This document shows, piece after piece, positions 34,351 to 42,755 of a stretch of 64,000 bases of DNA. The notes beneath the pieces were generated by a model, which ran no database searches, was not told where the DNA came from, and was given only the letters and a program-made list of their open reading frames with translations. The stretch covers positions 4,898,001 to 4,962,000 of the forward strand of contig NZ_OY762512.1 in assembly GCF_963665995.1 (NCBI RefSeq), in the 5' to 3' direction. The translations under genes were made by a program, and so were the position numbers. The DNA is from Pleurocapsa sp. FMAR1. GTDB taxonomy: Bacteria > Cyanobacteriota > Cyanobacteriia > Cyanobacteriales > Xenococcaceae. Position 1 is the stretch's first letter; each line of letters starts with the position of its first letter.

Positions 34351-34639
34351 AGCTTGTCAACTAAGTATTCAATTTTGTGCAGATTTAGATTGGCAAGCTT
34401 TTGCACAAGATCTTAAGACTCAATCATCAGTACTGTATCAAATTGTGATTATTGGTGAAGCGGTAAATAGACTATCTTCAGGCTTTATTGCTAACAATCC
34501 ACAGATTCCTATTCGGCAAATTAAAGGAATGCGTAATCGGATTGTTCATAAATATAAAGAAGTAGATTTAAAAGTTCTTTGGGAAGCTATGCAGACAAGT
34601 ATTCCTGAATTACTCAAAGAACTAGAAAGAATAAATTAG
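34313..34639 (+). CDS. hepT: HepT-type HEPN ribonuclease toxin (DUF86)
   Basis: A 108-residue helical HEPN protein with the catalytic R-x4-H-x-Y motif at Arg74, His79 and Tyr81 (RNRIVHKY). HEPN toxins cleave RNA, and the motif Tyr is the AMPylation target of MntA. Both components appear intact, so this TA system may be active. Confidence 0.87.
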   Translation: MNKDREILLDLIRACQLSIQFCADLDWQAFAQDLKTQSSVLYQIVIIGEAVNRLSSGFIANNPQIPIRQIKGMRNRIVHKYKEVDLKVLWEAMQTSIPELLKELERIN

Positions 34640-34790
34640 TATTGGCGATCGCACCTCCCCAATTCTCTAAATGACAAAGGCGATCGCATCTTTCCAATTC
34701 TCGATATACAAAAAAGGCGATAAGCTTACGGCATGGCTTCGCTATGCACTTTCCATTAACACAGAGTAATTTGGATGTACAATCAAAAAT
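34640..34790. other. HIP1-repeat gap
   Basis: Holds CGATCGCACCTCCCCAATTC-like sequence also seen at about 33365-33384, and a GCGATAAGC...CTATGCAC dispersed repeat at about 34717-34748. No gene. Confidence 0.4.
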
Positions 34791-35123
34791 ATAAAACTTC
34801 CCAATCCTGAACGGGCGGTTGTCAGCGAACAAAAACTAGCAGGATACTGTCTTAATTTCAATCATTCTGATGGGCAGCATAAAGCTCGTGTATTTAAATC
34901 TGCATTAGGCTTAGATCTTGACGATCTAGAAGAACTTAAGACTGCTTTACTAAATGCCGTTAAAGACTATGAAGCAACTGCCGATCGCCAAAATCAATAT
35001 GGTCAAAAATATATTATTGATTTTCCTTTAAATCGTGAGAACAAAACTGCAACAATTCATAGCGTTTGGATAGTTAAAAATGGCGAAGACTTTTCTCGTT
35101 TAGTTACTTGTTATGTACTTTAA
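34791..35123 (+). CDS. DUF6883-type protein with non-standard or lost start codon
   Basis: A 110-codon frame reading (ATA)KLPNPERAVVSEQKLAGY, then LNFNHSDGQHKARVFKSALG and ending FSRLVTCYVL. This is the DUF6883 pattern, which normally begins M-K-x-PNPERA. Here the expected ATG reads ATA (34791-34793), and an in-frame stop lies just upstream (at about 34769), with no ATG, GTG or TTG between. It is either a mutated, silent gene or uses ATA poorly. The next gene begins 13 bases after the stop and encodes DUF4926, a frequent partner in a suspected toxin-antitoxin pair. Confidence 0.6.
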   Translation: MKLPNPERAVVSEQKLAGYCLNFNHSDGQHKARVFKSALGLDLDDLEELKTALLNAVKDYEATADRQNQYGQKYIIDFPLNRENKTATIHSVWIVKNGEDFSRLVTCYVL

Positions 35124-35136
35124 TCCAGAACACAGT

Positions 35137-35358
35137 ATGAAATTACTTGATACAGTTGCCTTGCTCGAAGATTTACCACAATTAAAATTGTATCGTGGTC
35201 AAGTAGGAACAATTGTGGAACAATACGAACCTGAAGTTTTTGAAGTTGAGTTTAGCAATACTACAGGATGCGCTTATGCTTTAGAAACTTTAAAAGCAGA
35301 TCAATTGATGTTATTGCATCATCATCCTTTACAAGCGAGTAATTTAACTTCAGTATAG
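35137..35358 (+). CDS. DUF4926 small protein
   Basis: A 73-residue protein from ATG 35137 (MKLLDTVALLEDLPQ); an upstream in-frame start at 35113 would add eight residues overlapping the DUF6883 stop. The sequence YRGQVGTIVEQY...FEVEFSNTTG is the SH3-like DUF4926 core. Such small proteins are often beside DUF6883 and are suspected antitoxin-like partners; activity has not been established to my knowledge. Confidence 0.75.
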   Translation: MKLLDTVALLEDLPQLKLYRGQVGTIVEQYEPEVFEVEFSNTTGCAYALETLKADQLMLLHHHPLQASNLTSV

Positions 35359-35464
35359 AGTTTATTAAGATAAAAGAGCGATCGCCTTATCTAAAATACA
35401 TACAAATGCGATCGCACCATTTCAAATCCTATACATACATCAACATCGCATCACCACACATCTT

Positions 35465-35492
35465 GTAGGGGCGAACGGCGATTCGCCCCTAC
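35465..35492. repeat. GTAGGGGCGAA palindromic repeat
   Basis: GTAGGGGCGAA (35465-35475) and TTCGCCCCTAC (35482-35492) form an 11-bp perfect stem at the stop codon of the ligase gene, so it may also terminate that minus-strand transcript. Confidence 0.65.
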
Positions 35493-36931
35493 TCCTTCTT
35501 GCCTTTAAATAATCTCGTACAGCCTAAACCGACGCTTAACCCCCACCAACCAAGGTGACTAAACTGACCTGATTCATACCAGGTAAGAGTATAAACTAGA
35601 TAAGTTATGGCTACTGCCTCAATACCCAATAACGTTGATTTGAAAGCGCAAATAAGAAAGAACATCAACAGGGAAATATAAGATATAAGACCAAAAATTC
35701 CGACGGAGATAGCAGTATCTATAATTAAGTTATGGGCTTTCTGAACCATGATCACTCCTACATGAACCATGCCATCGACCCCTAAATATGTGAAGAGAAA
35801 CTCTTTTAAACTTAAAATCTCAGCTACGTCCACCTTATCGAACAAATAACCTTGATGTTGTCCCGTCCAATCAGCAATGAAGGGAAAGGCAATACCAAGA
35901 CCATCAAAGCCCCAGCCAAATAAAGGTCGTTTGGCGATGCCTTGTAATGATAGTTTCCATAAATCCATGCGAATGCCGAAGGAAGTAAAATCATTAAGCT
36001 TGATGCCATGCTTGACAGATTCGGACGAAGCAGATGATGTTAATTCTGGCGTAAGCAACGTTGCTGAAGTTTTAAATATTAGATAACTAACTAAAAATAA
36101 ACCTACTCCGTAGCAAATTACTATTTTCCGCTTTTTCGAGTCAGAACGAAAGCGTACAAGTAAACAGGTCAACGCTACAAGTAGAGCTAATAATGCAGTT
36201 CGGCACTTGGTATGGAAGAGAGCAGTACATACAAGCAAATAAACTACTCCTGCAAGAGGGGGATAGATCCAGCCCCAAAGTAATCCCAACAGAGTTAATA
36301 CTACTTCTATAGCTAAAGGAAAAGCAACTTCCCCACGATTGGTATAAAAGCCAATAGGCATTTGTCCCTTCCAGATCTTGCTTTTGAGCATTTCTGGATT
36401 TATCTTGCTAATTTGTCCAGAGGTAGTAGTATAGTCGATGCGCCAATCATAAACTTGAATAAAAATACTAAGAGCTAAAATTACTCCTCCCATCAGAAGA
36501 CCGTAAACTTGATAACGAATAAGTTTGGGCTTTAAATGCAGCAACAAAGCGTTACTAACCACAAAAGCTGCTACAAAAAACCAGTAAAATAAACCGTCAC
36601 CTAGCGATGGTAGACCCCAAAAGGAACGTAAGGGAAAGGGACTTAAGAAAGTTGAAGTTACTCCAAAACCTAGAAATAATAACCAAAGACCAAATCCTAT
36701 CTTCCAGGCGGAGGGTATCACTAAGGCATAACGACTTACATGATGTAAGACTACTAATAAGTTCAGGATAATAAGTAGTTGAATAACCAATAATTTAGGT
36801 TCAATCCAAATTTTTCCCCAATCCTCTCCACCCCAAGGATTAATTAATATAATGCTTAGGGCAAAGAGAAAGCCGTACAGATAAGGTATGACTGTTTTAT
36901 TCTTATAAAAGTTAAAGTTACTAATTTCCAT
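35489..36931 (-). CDS. O-antigen ligase/polymerase family protein (Wzy/WaaL)
   Basis: A 480-residue integral membrane protein from ATG 36931 (TTG 36955 is an alternative). About 11-12 hydrophobic segments are visible with a large loop between late segments (about 300-375), containing the RxDLWKLSLQGIAKRPLFGW motif of the Wzy_C domain. Such proteins polymerise or ligate polysaccharide repeat units at the outer face of the inner membrane. It is separate from the main polysaccharide cluster at 45.5-54 kb, and a C-terminal fragment of a near-identical gene lies at 33257-33364. Confidence 0.85.
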   Translation of the reverse strand: MEISNFNFYKNKTVIPYLYGFLFALSIILINPWGGEDWGKIWIEPKLLVIQLLIILNLLVVLHHVSRYALVIPSAWKIGFGLWLLFLGFGVTSTFLSPFPLRSFWGLPSLGDGLFYWFFVAAFVVSNALLLHLKPKLIRYQVYGLLMGGVILALSIFIQVYDWRIDYTTTSGQISKINPEMLKSKIWKGQMPIGFYTNRGEVAFPLAIEVVLTLLGLLWGWIYPPLAGVVYLLVCTALFHTKCRTALLALLVALTCLLVRFRSDSKKRKIVICYGVGLFLVSYLIFKTSATLLTPELTSSASSESVKHGIKLNDFTSFGIRMDLWKLSLQGIAKRPLFGWGFDGLGIAFPFIADWTGQHQGYLFDKVDVAEILSLKEFLFTYLGVDGMVHVGVIMVQKAHNLIIDTAISVGIFGLISYISLLMFFLICAFKSTLLGIEAVAITYLVYTLTWYESGQFSHLGWWGLSVGLGCTRLFKGKKE

Positions 36932-37065
36932 AGTTTGAAATGCTATCAATCCCAAAAAGATAACAGCAATTTTTTATTATGGCTTGAGTATTATTAAGCT
37001 AAGTTAGCAATACCAACCGAAATTGACTTTTCCATTTATCAACACCAAATACCATTCAATAAGTT

Positions 37066-37491
37066 CCCCCCAAGTGGGGGGCTAGGGGGGCGAAATAATC
37101 GCCTTAATCTGTTCCAAAACCCAAGGCAAATCATTCAATACTTGTTTATTACTGAATCTCAATACTTTATAACCGTGTTCTTCTAATTTATCGGTTCTAG
37201 CGCGATCGCGATCTGTTTGTTGATTGTGAATTTCTCCGTCAACTTCCACAACCAATTTACAAGAAGCGCAATAAAAATCTAAGATAAAATTTCCTACAGG
37301 ATGCTGGCGACGAAACCGTAACCCTTCTAGCTGTTTGTTTTTCAAGGCTGACCATAAATGTGTCTCTGCGGTCGTTAAGTTCTTTCTTAATCTCCGCGCA
37401 GCCTCTTCTATTTCGGGAGTTGTCCCACGAATTCTTGGTTTGTAGTTCATAAATAAATAGCCCCCTAAATCCCCCAAGCATGGGGGACTTT
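37066..37491. repeat. C/G-rich inverted arms enclosing the DUF559 gene
   Basis: The left arm (37066-37093) runs CCCCCCAAGTGGGGGG then CTAGGGGGGCG, preceded by ACCATTCAAT. The right arm (37459-37491) runs AGCCCCCTAAATCCCCC then AAGCATGGGGGACTT. These are the two half-sites that, with a 9-24 bp spacer in place of the gene, make up each unit of the array at 37461-39500. The gene's stop codon TAG lies in the left arm and an alternative start ATG at 37477 lies in the right arm. Confidence 0.7.
37082..37450 (-). CDS. DUF559 (VSR-like) endonuclease-domain protein
   Basis: A 122-residue protein from ATG 37450 (MNYKPRIRGTTPEIEEAARR); ATG 37477 inside the repeat arm would add nine residues. Features of DUF559 are present: LTTAETHLWSALKNKQLEGL, the FRRQHPVGNFILDFYC block, LVVEVDGEIH with the probable catalytic Asp/Glu, and YKVLRFSNKQVL. 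It resembles very-short-patch-repair and PD-(D/E)XK-type nucleases. The last codons (SPP-stop) are supplied by the repeat. It has no operon partner. Its biochemical role is not known; the enclosing repeats suggest involvement in repeat mobility. Confidence 0.85.
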   Translation of the reverse strand: MNYKPRIRGTTPEIEEAARRLRKNLTTAETHLWSALKNKQLEGLRFRRQHPVGNFILDFYCASCKLVVEVDGEIHNQQTDRDRARTDKLEEHGYKVLRFSNKQVLNDLPWVLEQIKAIISPP

Positions 37492-39500
37492 TAGTTTAAC
37501 TTCTGACTCGATAATTAAGGCGATCGCATCACCCATCAACTAACATCAAGCACCATTCAACCTATTCCCCCCAAACTTGGGGGGCTAGGGGGGCGAAATA
37601 CCGATGTGTATATTTAACCGCCCCCTAAATCCCCCACGCTTGGGGGACTTTCAGTTTAACTTCTGACTCGATAATTAAGGCGATCGCATCACCCATCAAC
37701 TAACATCAAGCACCATTCAACCTATTCCCCCCAAACTTGGGGGGCTAGGGGGGCGAAATACCGATGTGTATATTTAACCGCCCCCTAAATCCCCCACGCT
37801 TGGGGGACTTTCAGTTTAACTTCTGACTCGATAATTAAGGCGATCGCACCACCCATCAATTAACATCAAACACCATTCAACCTATTCCCCCCATACTAGG
37901 GGGGCTTGGGGGGCAAAATGATTTAACCGCCCCCTAAATCCCCCACGCTTGGGGGACTTTTAGTTTAACTTCTGACTCGATAATTAAGGCGATCGCATTA
38001 CCCATCAATTAACATCAAACACCATTCAATCGTTCCCCCCAAACTTGGGGGGCTAGGGGGGCGAAATGCCGATGTGCATATTTAACCGCCCCCTAAATCC
38101 CCCACGCTTGGGGGACTTTCAGTTTAACTTCTGACTCGATAATTAAGGCGATCGCACCATCCATTCATCAACATCAAACATCATTCAATCGTTCCCCCCA
38201 TACTTGGGGGGCTAGGGGGGCGGAATGCCGATGTGCATATTTAACCGCCCCCTAAATCCCCCACGCTTGGGGGACTTTTAATTTAACTTCTTTCTCTGAG
38301 AATTAAGGCGATCGCATCACCCATCAACTAACATCAAGCACCATTCAACCTATTCCCCCCATACTTGGGGGCTTGGGGGGCGAAATGCCGATGTGCATAT
38401 TTAACCGCCCCCTAAATCCCCCACGCTTGGGGGACTTTTAATTTAACTGTTGACCCGAAAATGACCAAACGCGATCGCACCATCCATTCATCAACATCAA
38501 ACACCATTCAATCGTTCCCCCCATACTTGGGGGGCTAGGGGGGCGGAATGCCGATGTGCATATTTAACCGCCCCCTAAATCCCCCAAGCCTGGGGGACTT
38601 TTAATTTAACTTCTGACTTGATAATTAAAGCGATCGCACCACCCATCAATTAACATCAAACACCATTCAATCGTTCCCCCCATACTTGGGGGGCTTGGGG
38701 GGCAAAATGATTTAACTGCCCCCTAAATCCCCCAAGCATGGGGGACTTTCAGTTTAACTGTTGACCCGAAAATGACCAAACGCGATCGCACCACCCATCA
38801 ATTAACATCAAACACCATTCAATCGTTCCCCCCAAACTTGGGGGGCTAGGGGGGCGGAATGCCGATGTGCATATTTAACCGCCCCCTAAATCCCCCAAAC
38901 CTGGGGGACTTTTAATTTAACTGTTGACCCGAAAACCATCAAGCGCGATCGCACCACCCATCAATTAACATCAAACACCATTCAATCGTTCCCCCCAAAC
39001 TTGGGGGGCTAGGGGGGCGGAATGCCGATGTGCATATTTAACCGCCCCCTAAATCCCCCAAACCTGGGGGACTTTTAATTTAACTGTTGACCCGAAAACC
39101 ATCAAGCGCGATCGCACCATCCATTCATCAACATCAAACACCATTCAATCGTTCCCCCCATACTTGGGGGGCTTGGGGGGCAAAATGATTTAACTGCCCC
39201 CTAAATCCCCCAAACCTGGGGGACTTTTAATTTAACTATTGACCCGAAAATGACCAAACGCGATCGCACCACCCATCAATTAACATCAAACACCATTCAA
39301 TCGTTCCCCCCAAACTTGGGGGGCTAGGGGGGCGGAATGCCGATGTGCATATTTAACTGCCCCCTAAATCCCCCAAACCTGGGGGACTTTTAATTTAACT
39401 ATTGACCCGAAAACCATCAAGCGCGATCGCACCACCCATCAATCAACATCAAACACCATTCAATCTGTTCCCCCCATACTTGGGGGGCTAGGGGGGCAAA
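37461..39500. repeat. Tandem array of 13 units of 148-163 bp
   Basis: CCCCCTAAATCCCCC occurs at 37461, 37621, 37781, 37930, 38089, 38248, 38408, 38571, 38719, 38882, 39045, 39197 and 39360. Each unit contains a CCCCCA/TGGGGG hairpin, a variable linker with one HIP1 site, CACCATTCAAT-like sequence, a CCCCCCAA/TTGGGGGG hairpin and CTAGGGGGGC. Units come in two lengths: about 160 bp with a CGATGTGCATAT spacer and about 150 bp with CAAAATGATT. Two linker forms exist (CTGACTCGATAATTAAG and TTGACCCGAAAATGACC). The forms are mixed along the array. No CRISPR-like unique spacers exist. Confidence 0.92.
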
Positions 39501-39711
39501 CAAAACCATTAATTTAATCTTCTTCAAAGATACATAATAAATGTGATTTAGATCGCTGTTAATACTATTAGTTATTACTAGCAAACATTCCTAAAAAAAC
39601 TTTTTTAATGATGATATGTTTTGTTGATCGCCTGGGTAATTTCTAAGTAGGAAAGAAAAACCTAAAACAAACACACAAAACACAAACTCTTATTAATTGA
39701 AGGATATAACC
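39501..39711. other. Probable promoter region of the pilin cluster
   Basis: A 211-base AT-rich gap between the end of the array and the first pilin start. A ribosome-binding GAAGGA lies about 12 bases before ATG 39712. No clear -10/-35 was fixed. Confidence 0.4.
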
Positions 39712-40290
39712 ATGAATAACGTATTTACTGCTAAATTATTACAAAACCTACGTAACAAAAAAGGCAAAAAGGTTTTACATTAATCGAACTATTAGTTGTT
39801 GTAATCATTATCGGTGTATTGGCTGCTGTTGCTCTACCTAACCTACTAGGTCAAGTTGCTAAAGGAAGACAAGCTGAAGCGAAAAACAACCTCGGTGCAA
39901 TTAACCGCGCTCAACAAGCTCATCGTTTAGAAACTGGAAATTTTGGAGTGATTCAACTTGTTAACGTGGCTGCTGCTGTTGCTCCTATTGGTACTCCCCC
40001 TACTGGTGGATCTCCTGCTAGGTACTTATGGGTATTACTGGTAGTAACTATACTTACACCGATTTAGGCTACTTCAACTTCAGTCCAAGCTTAGCTCAAG
40101 GAGCAACCGCTAAGCCACTTATGAAAACGACATCTTAGACTACACTGCTGCTGTAGGTCAACAAAGCGATGGTACATTTCGGTCAATTGTTGTGAATCAA
40201 ACGCAGTCAACGGTGCTACTGACCTATTGCAGCAAGCCAGGTACTGCTACTGCTGCTCCTGCCTGTCTTGGTGCCTCCACTGCACTATAA
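39712..40290 (+). pseudogene. Type IV pilin (PilA-like), broken by indels
   Basis: The prepilin start MNNVFTAKLLQNLRNKK is in one frame and the class III signal region G-FTLIELLVVVIIIGVLAAV in another; the break is at AAAAAGGTTTT (about 39771), where an extra G would restore GKKGFTLIE. The later frame order (YTYTDLGYFNFSPSLAQGA, DYTAAVGQQSDGTFRSIV and a C-terminal Cys-containing end) needs at least four further single-base corrections, most being one base missing in a short homopolymer. Restored, it would be a pilin of about 190 residues with the usual N-terminal hydrophobic helix. It is followed by a strong terminator. It may be a pseudogene or a sequence error. Confidence 0.75.
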
Positions 40291-40318
40291 TTAGCTTGAT
40301 ACTAAATAGTTTAATAAA

Positions 40319-40354
40319 AGAGCATTTTATATAAATAAAATGCTCTTTTTTTTT
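40319..40354 (+). terminator. Rho-independent terminator after the first pilin
   Basis: AGAGCATTTTAT (40319-40330) and ATAAAATGCTCT (40335-40346) form a 12-bp perfect stem with a 4-base loop, followed by eight T. Confidence 0.9.
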
Positions 40355-40400
40355 ACTTAAAAACTTTATATAAAATACAATTAAAATATAAGATGAACTT

Positions 40401-40906
40401 ATGTTCAAATTATTAAAAAACTATTTGATAACTCCAGACTTAAAAAAACCAGGGTTTACTTTAATTGAATTATTAGTTGTAGTAATTATTATTGGTGTTT
40501 TGGTGCTATTGCCTTACCAAATCTTCTCGACAAGTAGAAAAAAGTAGGCAAGCCGAAGCAAAAATAAATTTCGGTGCTATTAATAGAGTTCAACAAGGTT
40601 ATCGTTTTGAAAATGGAACTTTTACTACTTTAAACTAATTTGCCAGCTCGTCTTTACAGGTAAATATTACACTTATGCTGATATCGGAACTCCAAATGCT
40701 CAAGGAGCAGTTAATATAGCAACAGTCATAGGTTCTTTGAAAATGAGATCAAAGATTATTCTTCTGCTGTAGGTCAAACTACATCTGGTGCTTATATAGG
40801 AATAGTCTGCGAACAAAATACTGTTGATGGTGCAATCGCACCAATTCCTGCTACTGTTACTGCTGGTGTTCCTGCTTGCACTTCTGGCACTACTCAAATT
40901 TTTTAA
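40401..40906 (+). pseudogene. Second type IV pilin-like gene, broken by indels
   Basis: It begins MFKLLKNYLITPDLKKPGFT and continues LIELLVVVIIIGVL, an intact prepilin signal with the conserved Glu5. It then breaks at TTTTGGTGC, where one more G would give GVLGAIALPNLL. Further shifts are needed near 40530 (CTCGACAAG), 40635-40660, and 40737 (TCTTTGAAA). The downstream frames read QAEAKINFGAINRVQQGYRF, YTYADIGTPNAQGAVNIATV and a Cys-containing C-terminus, so it was a full-length pilin paralogue of the upstream gene. Confidence 0.72.
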
Positions 40907-40968
40907 CTAAAATTAAATTATTTAACTTTTTTTTTATTGTTTATTCAAATTTGTTTTTATCAAAACCA

Positions 40969-41754
40969 ATGATTAAAAAGCTCTAAATTTCGATTAACTA
41001 ACCAAGTTGTATTATTAGGAGCAATACTATTTATTATCTATAATCGCAATTTACAATTTGCTCAGATTGATAAAATATCAAAAAAAACCTTAACAAAGAA
41101 ACCTATTTAAAACAGAAAATCGGCAGAATTTAAAACTATCTTTTCTGAAAAAAATGCCAACCTTTGGCTTAGATAATCTAATTGCAGATTGGACAATGCT
41201 GCAGTTCATCCAATATTTTGGCGATGGCGAAGCTAGAAACGCAACTGGTTATTCATTAAGTGCTGATTATCTTAGAAGTAATTGCCCAAAACGATCCTTC
41301 TTTAGTCGTGCCTATATAATTATTTCTCCTGCCTCTTCTATGTTTGCGGGTACGCCAGAACGTACTGTGGCAATAATGAATAAAGGTTTAGCTCAAATGT
41401 CAGCTAGTACTCCTGATGCTTATTATGTTTGGCTATATAAAGGTGTAGATGAAATTCTATTTTTAGGAGATCTGCAAGCAGCTAAAAATTCTTATCAAAT
41501 GTCAGCAGAGTGGGCTAATCAAGCTGGAAATCAAAAAATTGCCAAAGTCTGCTAAAAATACAGCCGAATTTTTAGCAAGTAACCCTGATACAAAACAAGC
41601 ACAAGTAGGTGTCTGGTTTATGGTTTGGAATAATGCAAAAGACGAACGCATCCGTCAGATAGCAGAAGCAAAAATTGAGAGTATTGGTGGTGAATTAAAA
41701 GTTTATCCTGATGGCAGAGTTGAAGCTATCCCGCCCAAGACAAGCAAATCTTAA
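40969..41754 (+). pseudogene. Pilin-cluster protein of unknown function, broken by indels
   Basis: The first part encodes MIKKL, a hydrophobic anchor (VVLLGAILFIIYN) and a polar stretch. Then 41154-41555 reads MPTFGLDNLIADWTMLQFIQ and, after a short shifted part, FAGTPERTVAIMNKGLAQ; a further shift near 41540 leads to 41560-41754 (NTAEFLASNPDTKQAQVGVW, then GGELKVYPDGRVEAIPPK). Joined, they give one protein of roughly 250 residues with TPR-like helices. I do not recognise the family. Position after two pilins suggests a pilus or secretion role. Confidence 0.55.
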
Positions 41755-41936
41755 ATTGAAATAATTAAATAATTAATCGCAATTACCGATCGTGTTCACA
41801 TCATTACGATGAATGGCGATCGCTCTTGTACGAAGACCGCCAAACCCTGTAGGGGCGATCGCGCGATTATTTTTGCTAGATTAAATCTACACACCAATAA
41901 TGTGTATTAAAAATACTTATTGAAACAAGATAGAGA

Positions 41937-42182
41937 ATGAATCGTCGCATTAATATCACTTTGCCAAACGAAACTATTGAATTACTCAATCACATAGTTC
42001 CCAAAGGCGATCGCAGTCGTTTTATCAACGATGCAGTCAAATATTATATTACTGAAGTTGAAAAGAAAAAACTAAGAGAACAGTTAAGACAGGGAGCTAT
42101 TGAAAGATCGCAAAGAGACTTAAATCTTGCTGAAACTTGGTTCGATCTCGAAGAAGAGGTATGGCTCGAAAACCAAAAATAA
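41937..42182 (+). CDS. Ribbon-helix-helix antitoxin (CopG/MazE-like)
   Basis: An 81-residue protein with an N-terminal RHH motif: INITLPNETIELLNHIVP, then DRSRFINDAVKYYI. The C-terminal half is basic then acidic, probably binding the toxin. It overlaps the following MazF gene by 22 bases. It should bind the promoter upstream and neutralise the toxin. Confidence 0.87.
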   Translation: MNRRINITLPNETIELLNHIVPKGDRSRFINDAVKYYITEVEKKKLREQLRQGAIERSQRDLNLAETWFDLEEEVWLENQK

Positions 42183-42532
42183 TGTTACCGAAACGTAGTG
42201 AAGTGTATTTAGTCAATTTCGACCCTACTATTGGTTCAGAAATCAGAAAAACTCGTCCTGCTTTAATTCTCCAAAACGACATCGGCAATGAATTTAGCCC
42301 TATTACAATTGTTGCAGCTATTACTTCTCAGTATGATGACAATCTCTATCCTACTGAAGTTTTCATTGAACCTCCCGAAGGCGGACTTAGTAATAATTCT
42401 GTAGTATTGCTCAATCAAATTCGCTCTATAGATAAAAAACGACTTATTAAACGGTTAGGTAAACTTACTTTGACATCAATGAAACAAGTCGAACGAGCAA
42501 TTCAAATTAGTTTTGAATTAATAAAATTATAA
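42161..42532 (+). CDS. mazF: MazF/PemK-type mRNA interferase toxin
   Basis: A 123-residue toxin from ATG 42161 inside the antitoxin gene; ATG 42182 (MLPKRSEVYLVNFDP) would give the more common family length. Motifs: RSEVYLVNFDPTIGSEIRKT with RPALILQND, the SQYDDNLYPTEVFI strand, and LLNQIRSIDKKRLIKRLG. This SH3-like fold cleaves mRNA at short sequences. All conserved blocks are present, so the toxin is likely functional. Confidence 0.9.
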   Translation: MARKPKIMLPKRSEVYLVNFDPTIGSEIRKTRPALILQNDIGNEFSPITIVAAITSQYDDNLYPTEVFIEPPEGGLSNNSVVLLNQIRSIDKKRLIKRLGKLTLTSMKQVERAIQISFELIKL

Positions 42533-42626
42533 GAGCGAAGCGATAAAGTATTAGTGTCAAATTGCCAGAGTCAAGTTGATTTTTCTAAATTGATTTGCAG
42601 CGATGAATTGTCATATTGATGTGGAT
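42533..42626. other. Gap after mazF
   Basis: No gene or repeat of note. A minus-strand stub (MTIHRCKSI then stop) follows the small gene at 42627 but is not supported. Confidence 0.3.
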
Positions 42627-42755
42627 CTATTTTTTGCGATCGCTTTTGTCTCTCTGTTCTATAGTTAGATTAACTGTCTGCTCTGATGATAATCCCAGCT
42701 TAGATATTAAATTAGGAATTTCTTTTACCTTCACGTCTTTAAAAATCTCTTTCAT
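42627..42755 (-). CDS. 42-residue antitoxin-like small protein
   Basis: A short frame from ATG 42755 reads MKEIFKDVKVKEIPNLISKL, then GLSSEQTVNLTIEQ and a charged end. The composition and layout resemble small antitoxins that sit upstream of PIN toxins in cyanobacteria. No toxin follows on this strand, so it may be an orphan or remnant. The HIP1 sequence near the end alters the last residues. Confidence 0.4.
   Translation of the reverse strand: MKEIFKDVKVKEIPNLISKLGLSSEQTVNLTIEQRDKSDRKK

Noticed and set aside
35489-36931. Membership of the 35.5-kb ligase in the 45-54 kb polysaccharide cluster
   Set aside because: Nearly 9 kb of repeats, pilin and TA genes separate them and the two ligase-family proteins are not close copies.
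37461-39500. CRISPR array
   Set aside because: The units are 148-163 bp and almost fully alike, with no 30-40 bp unique spacers and no cas genes nearby. It is a tandem array of hairpin units.
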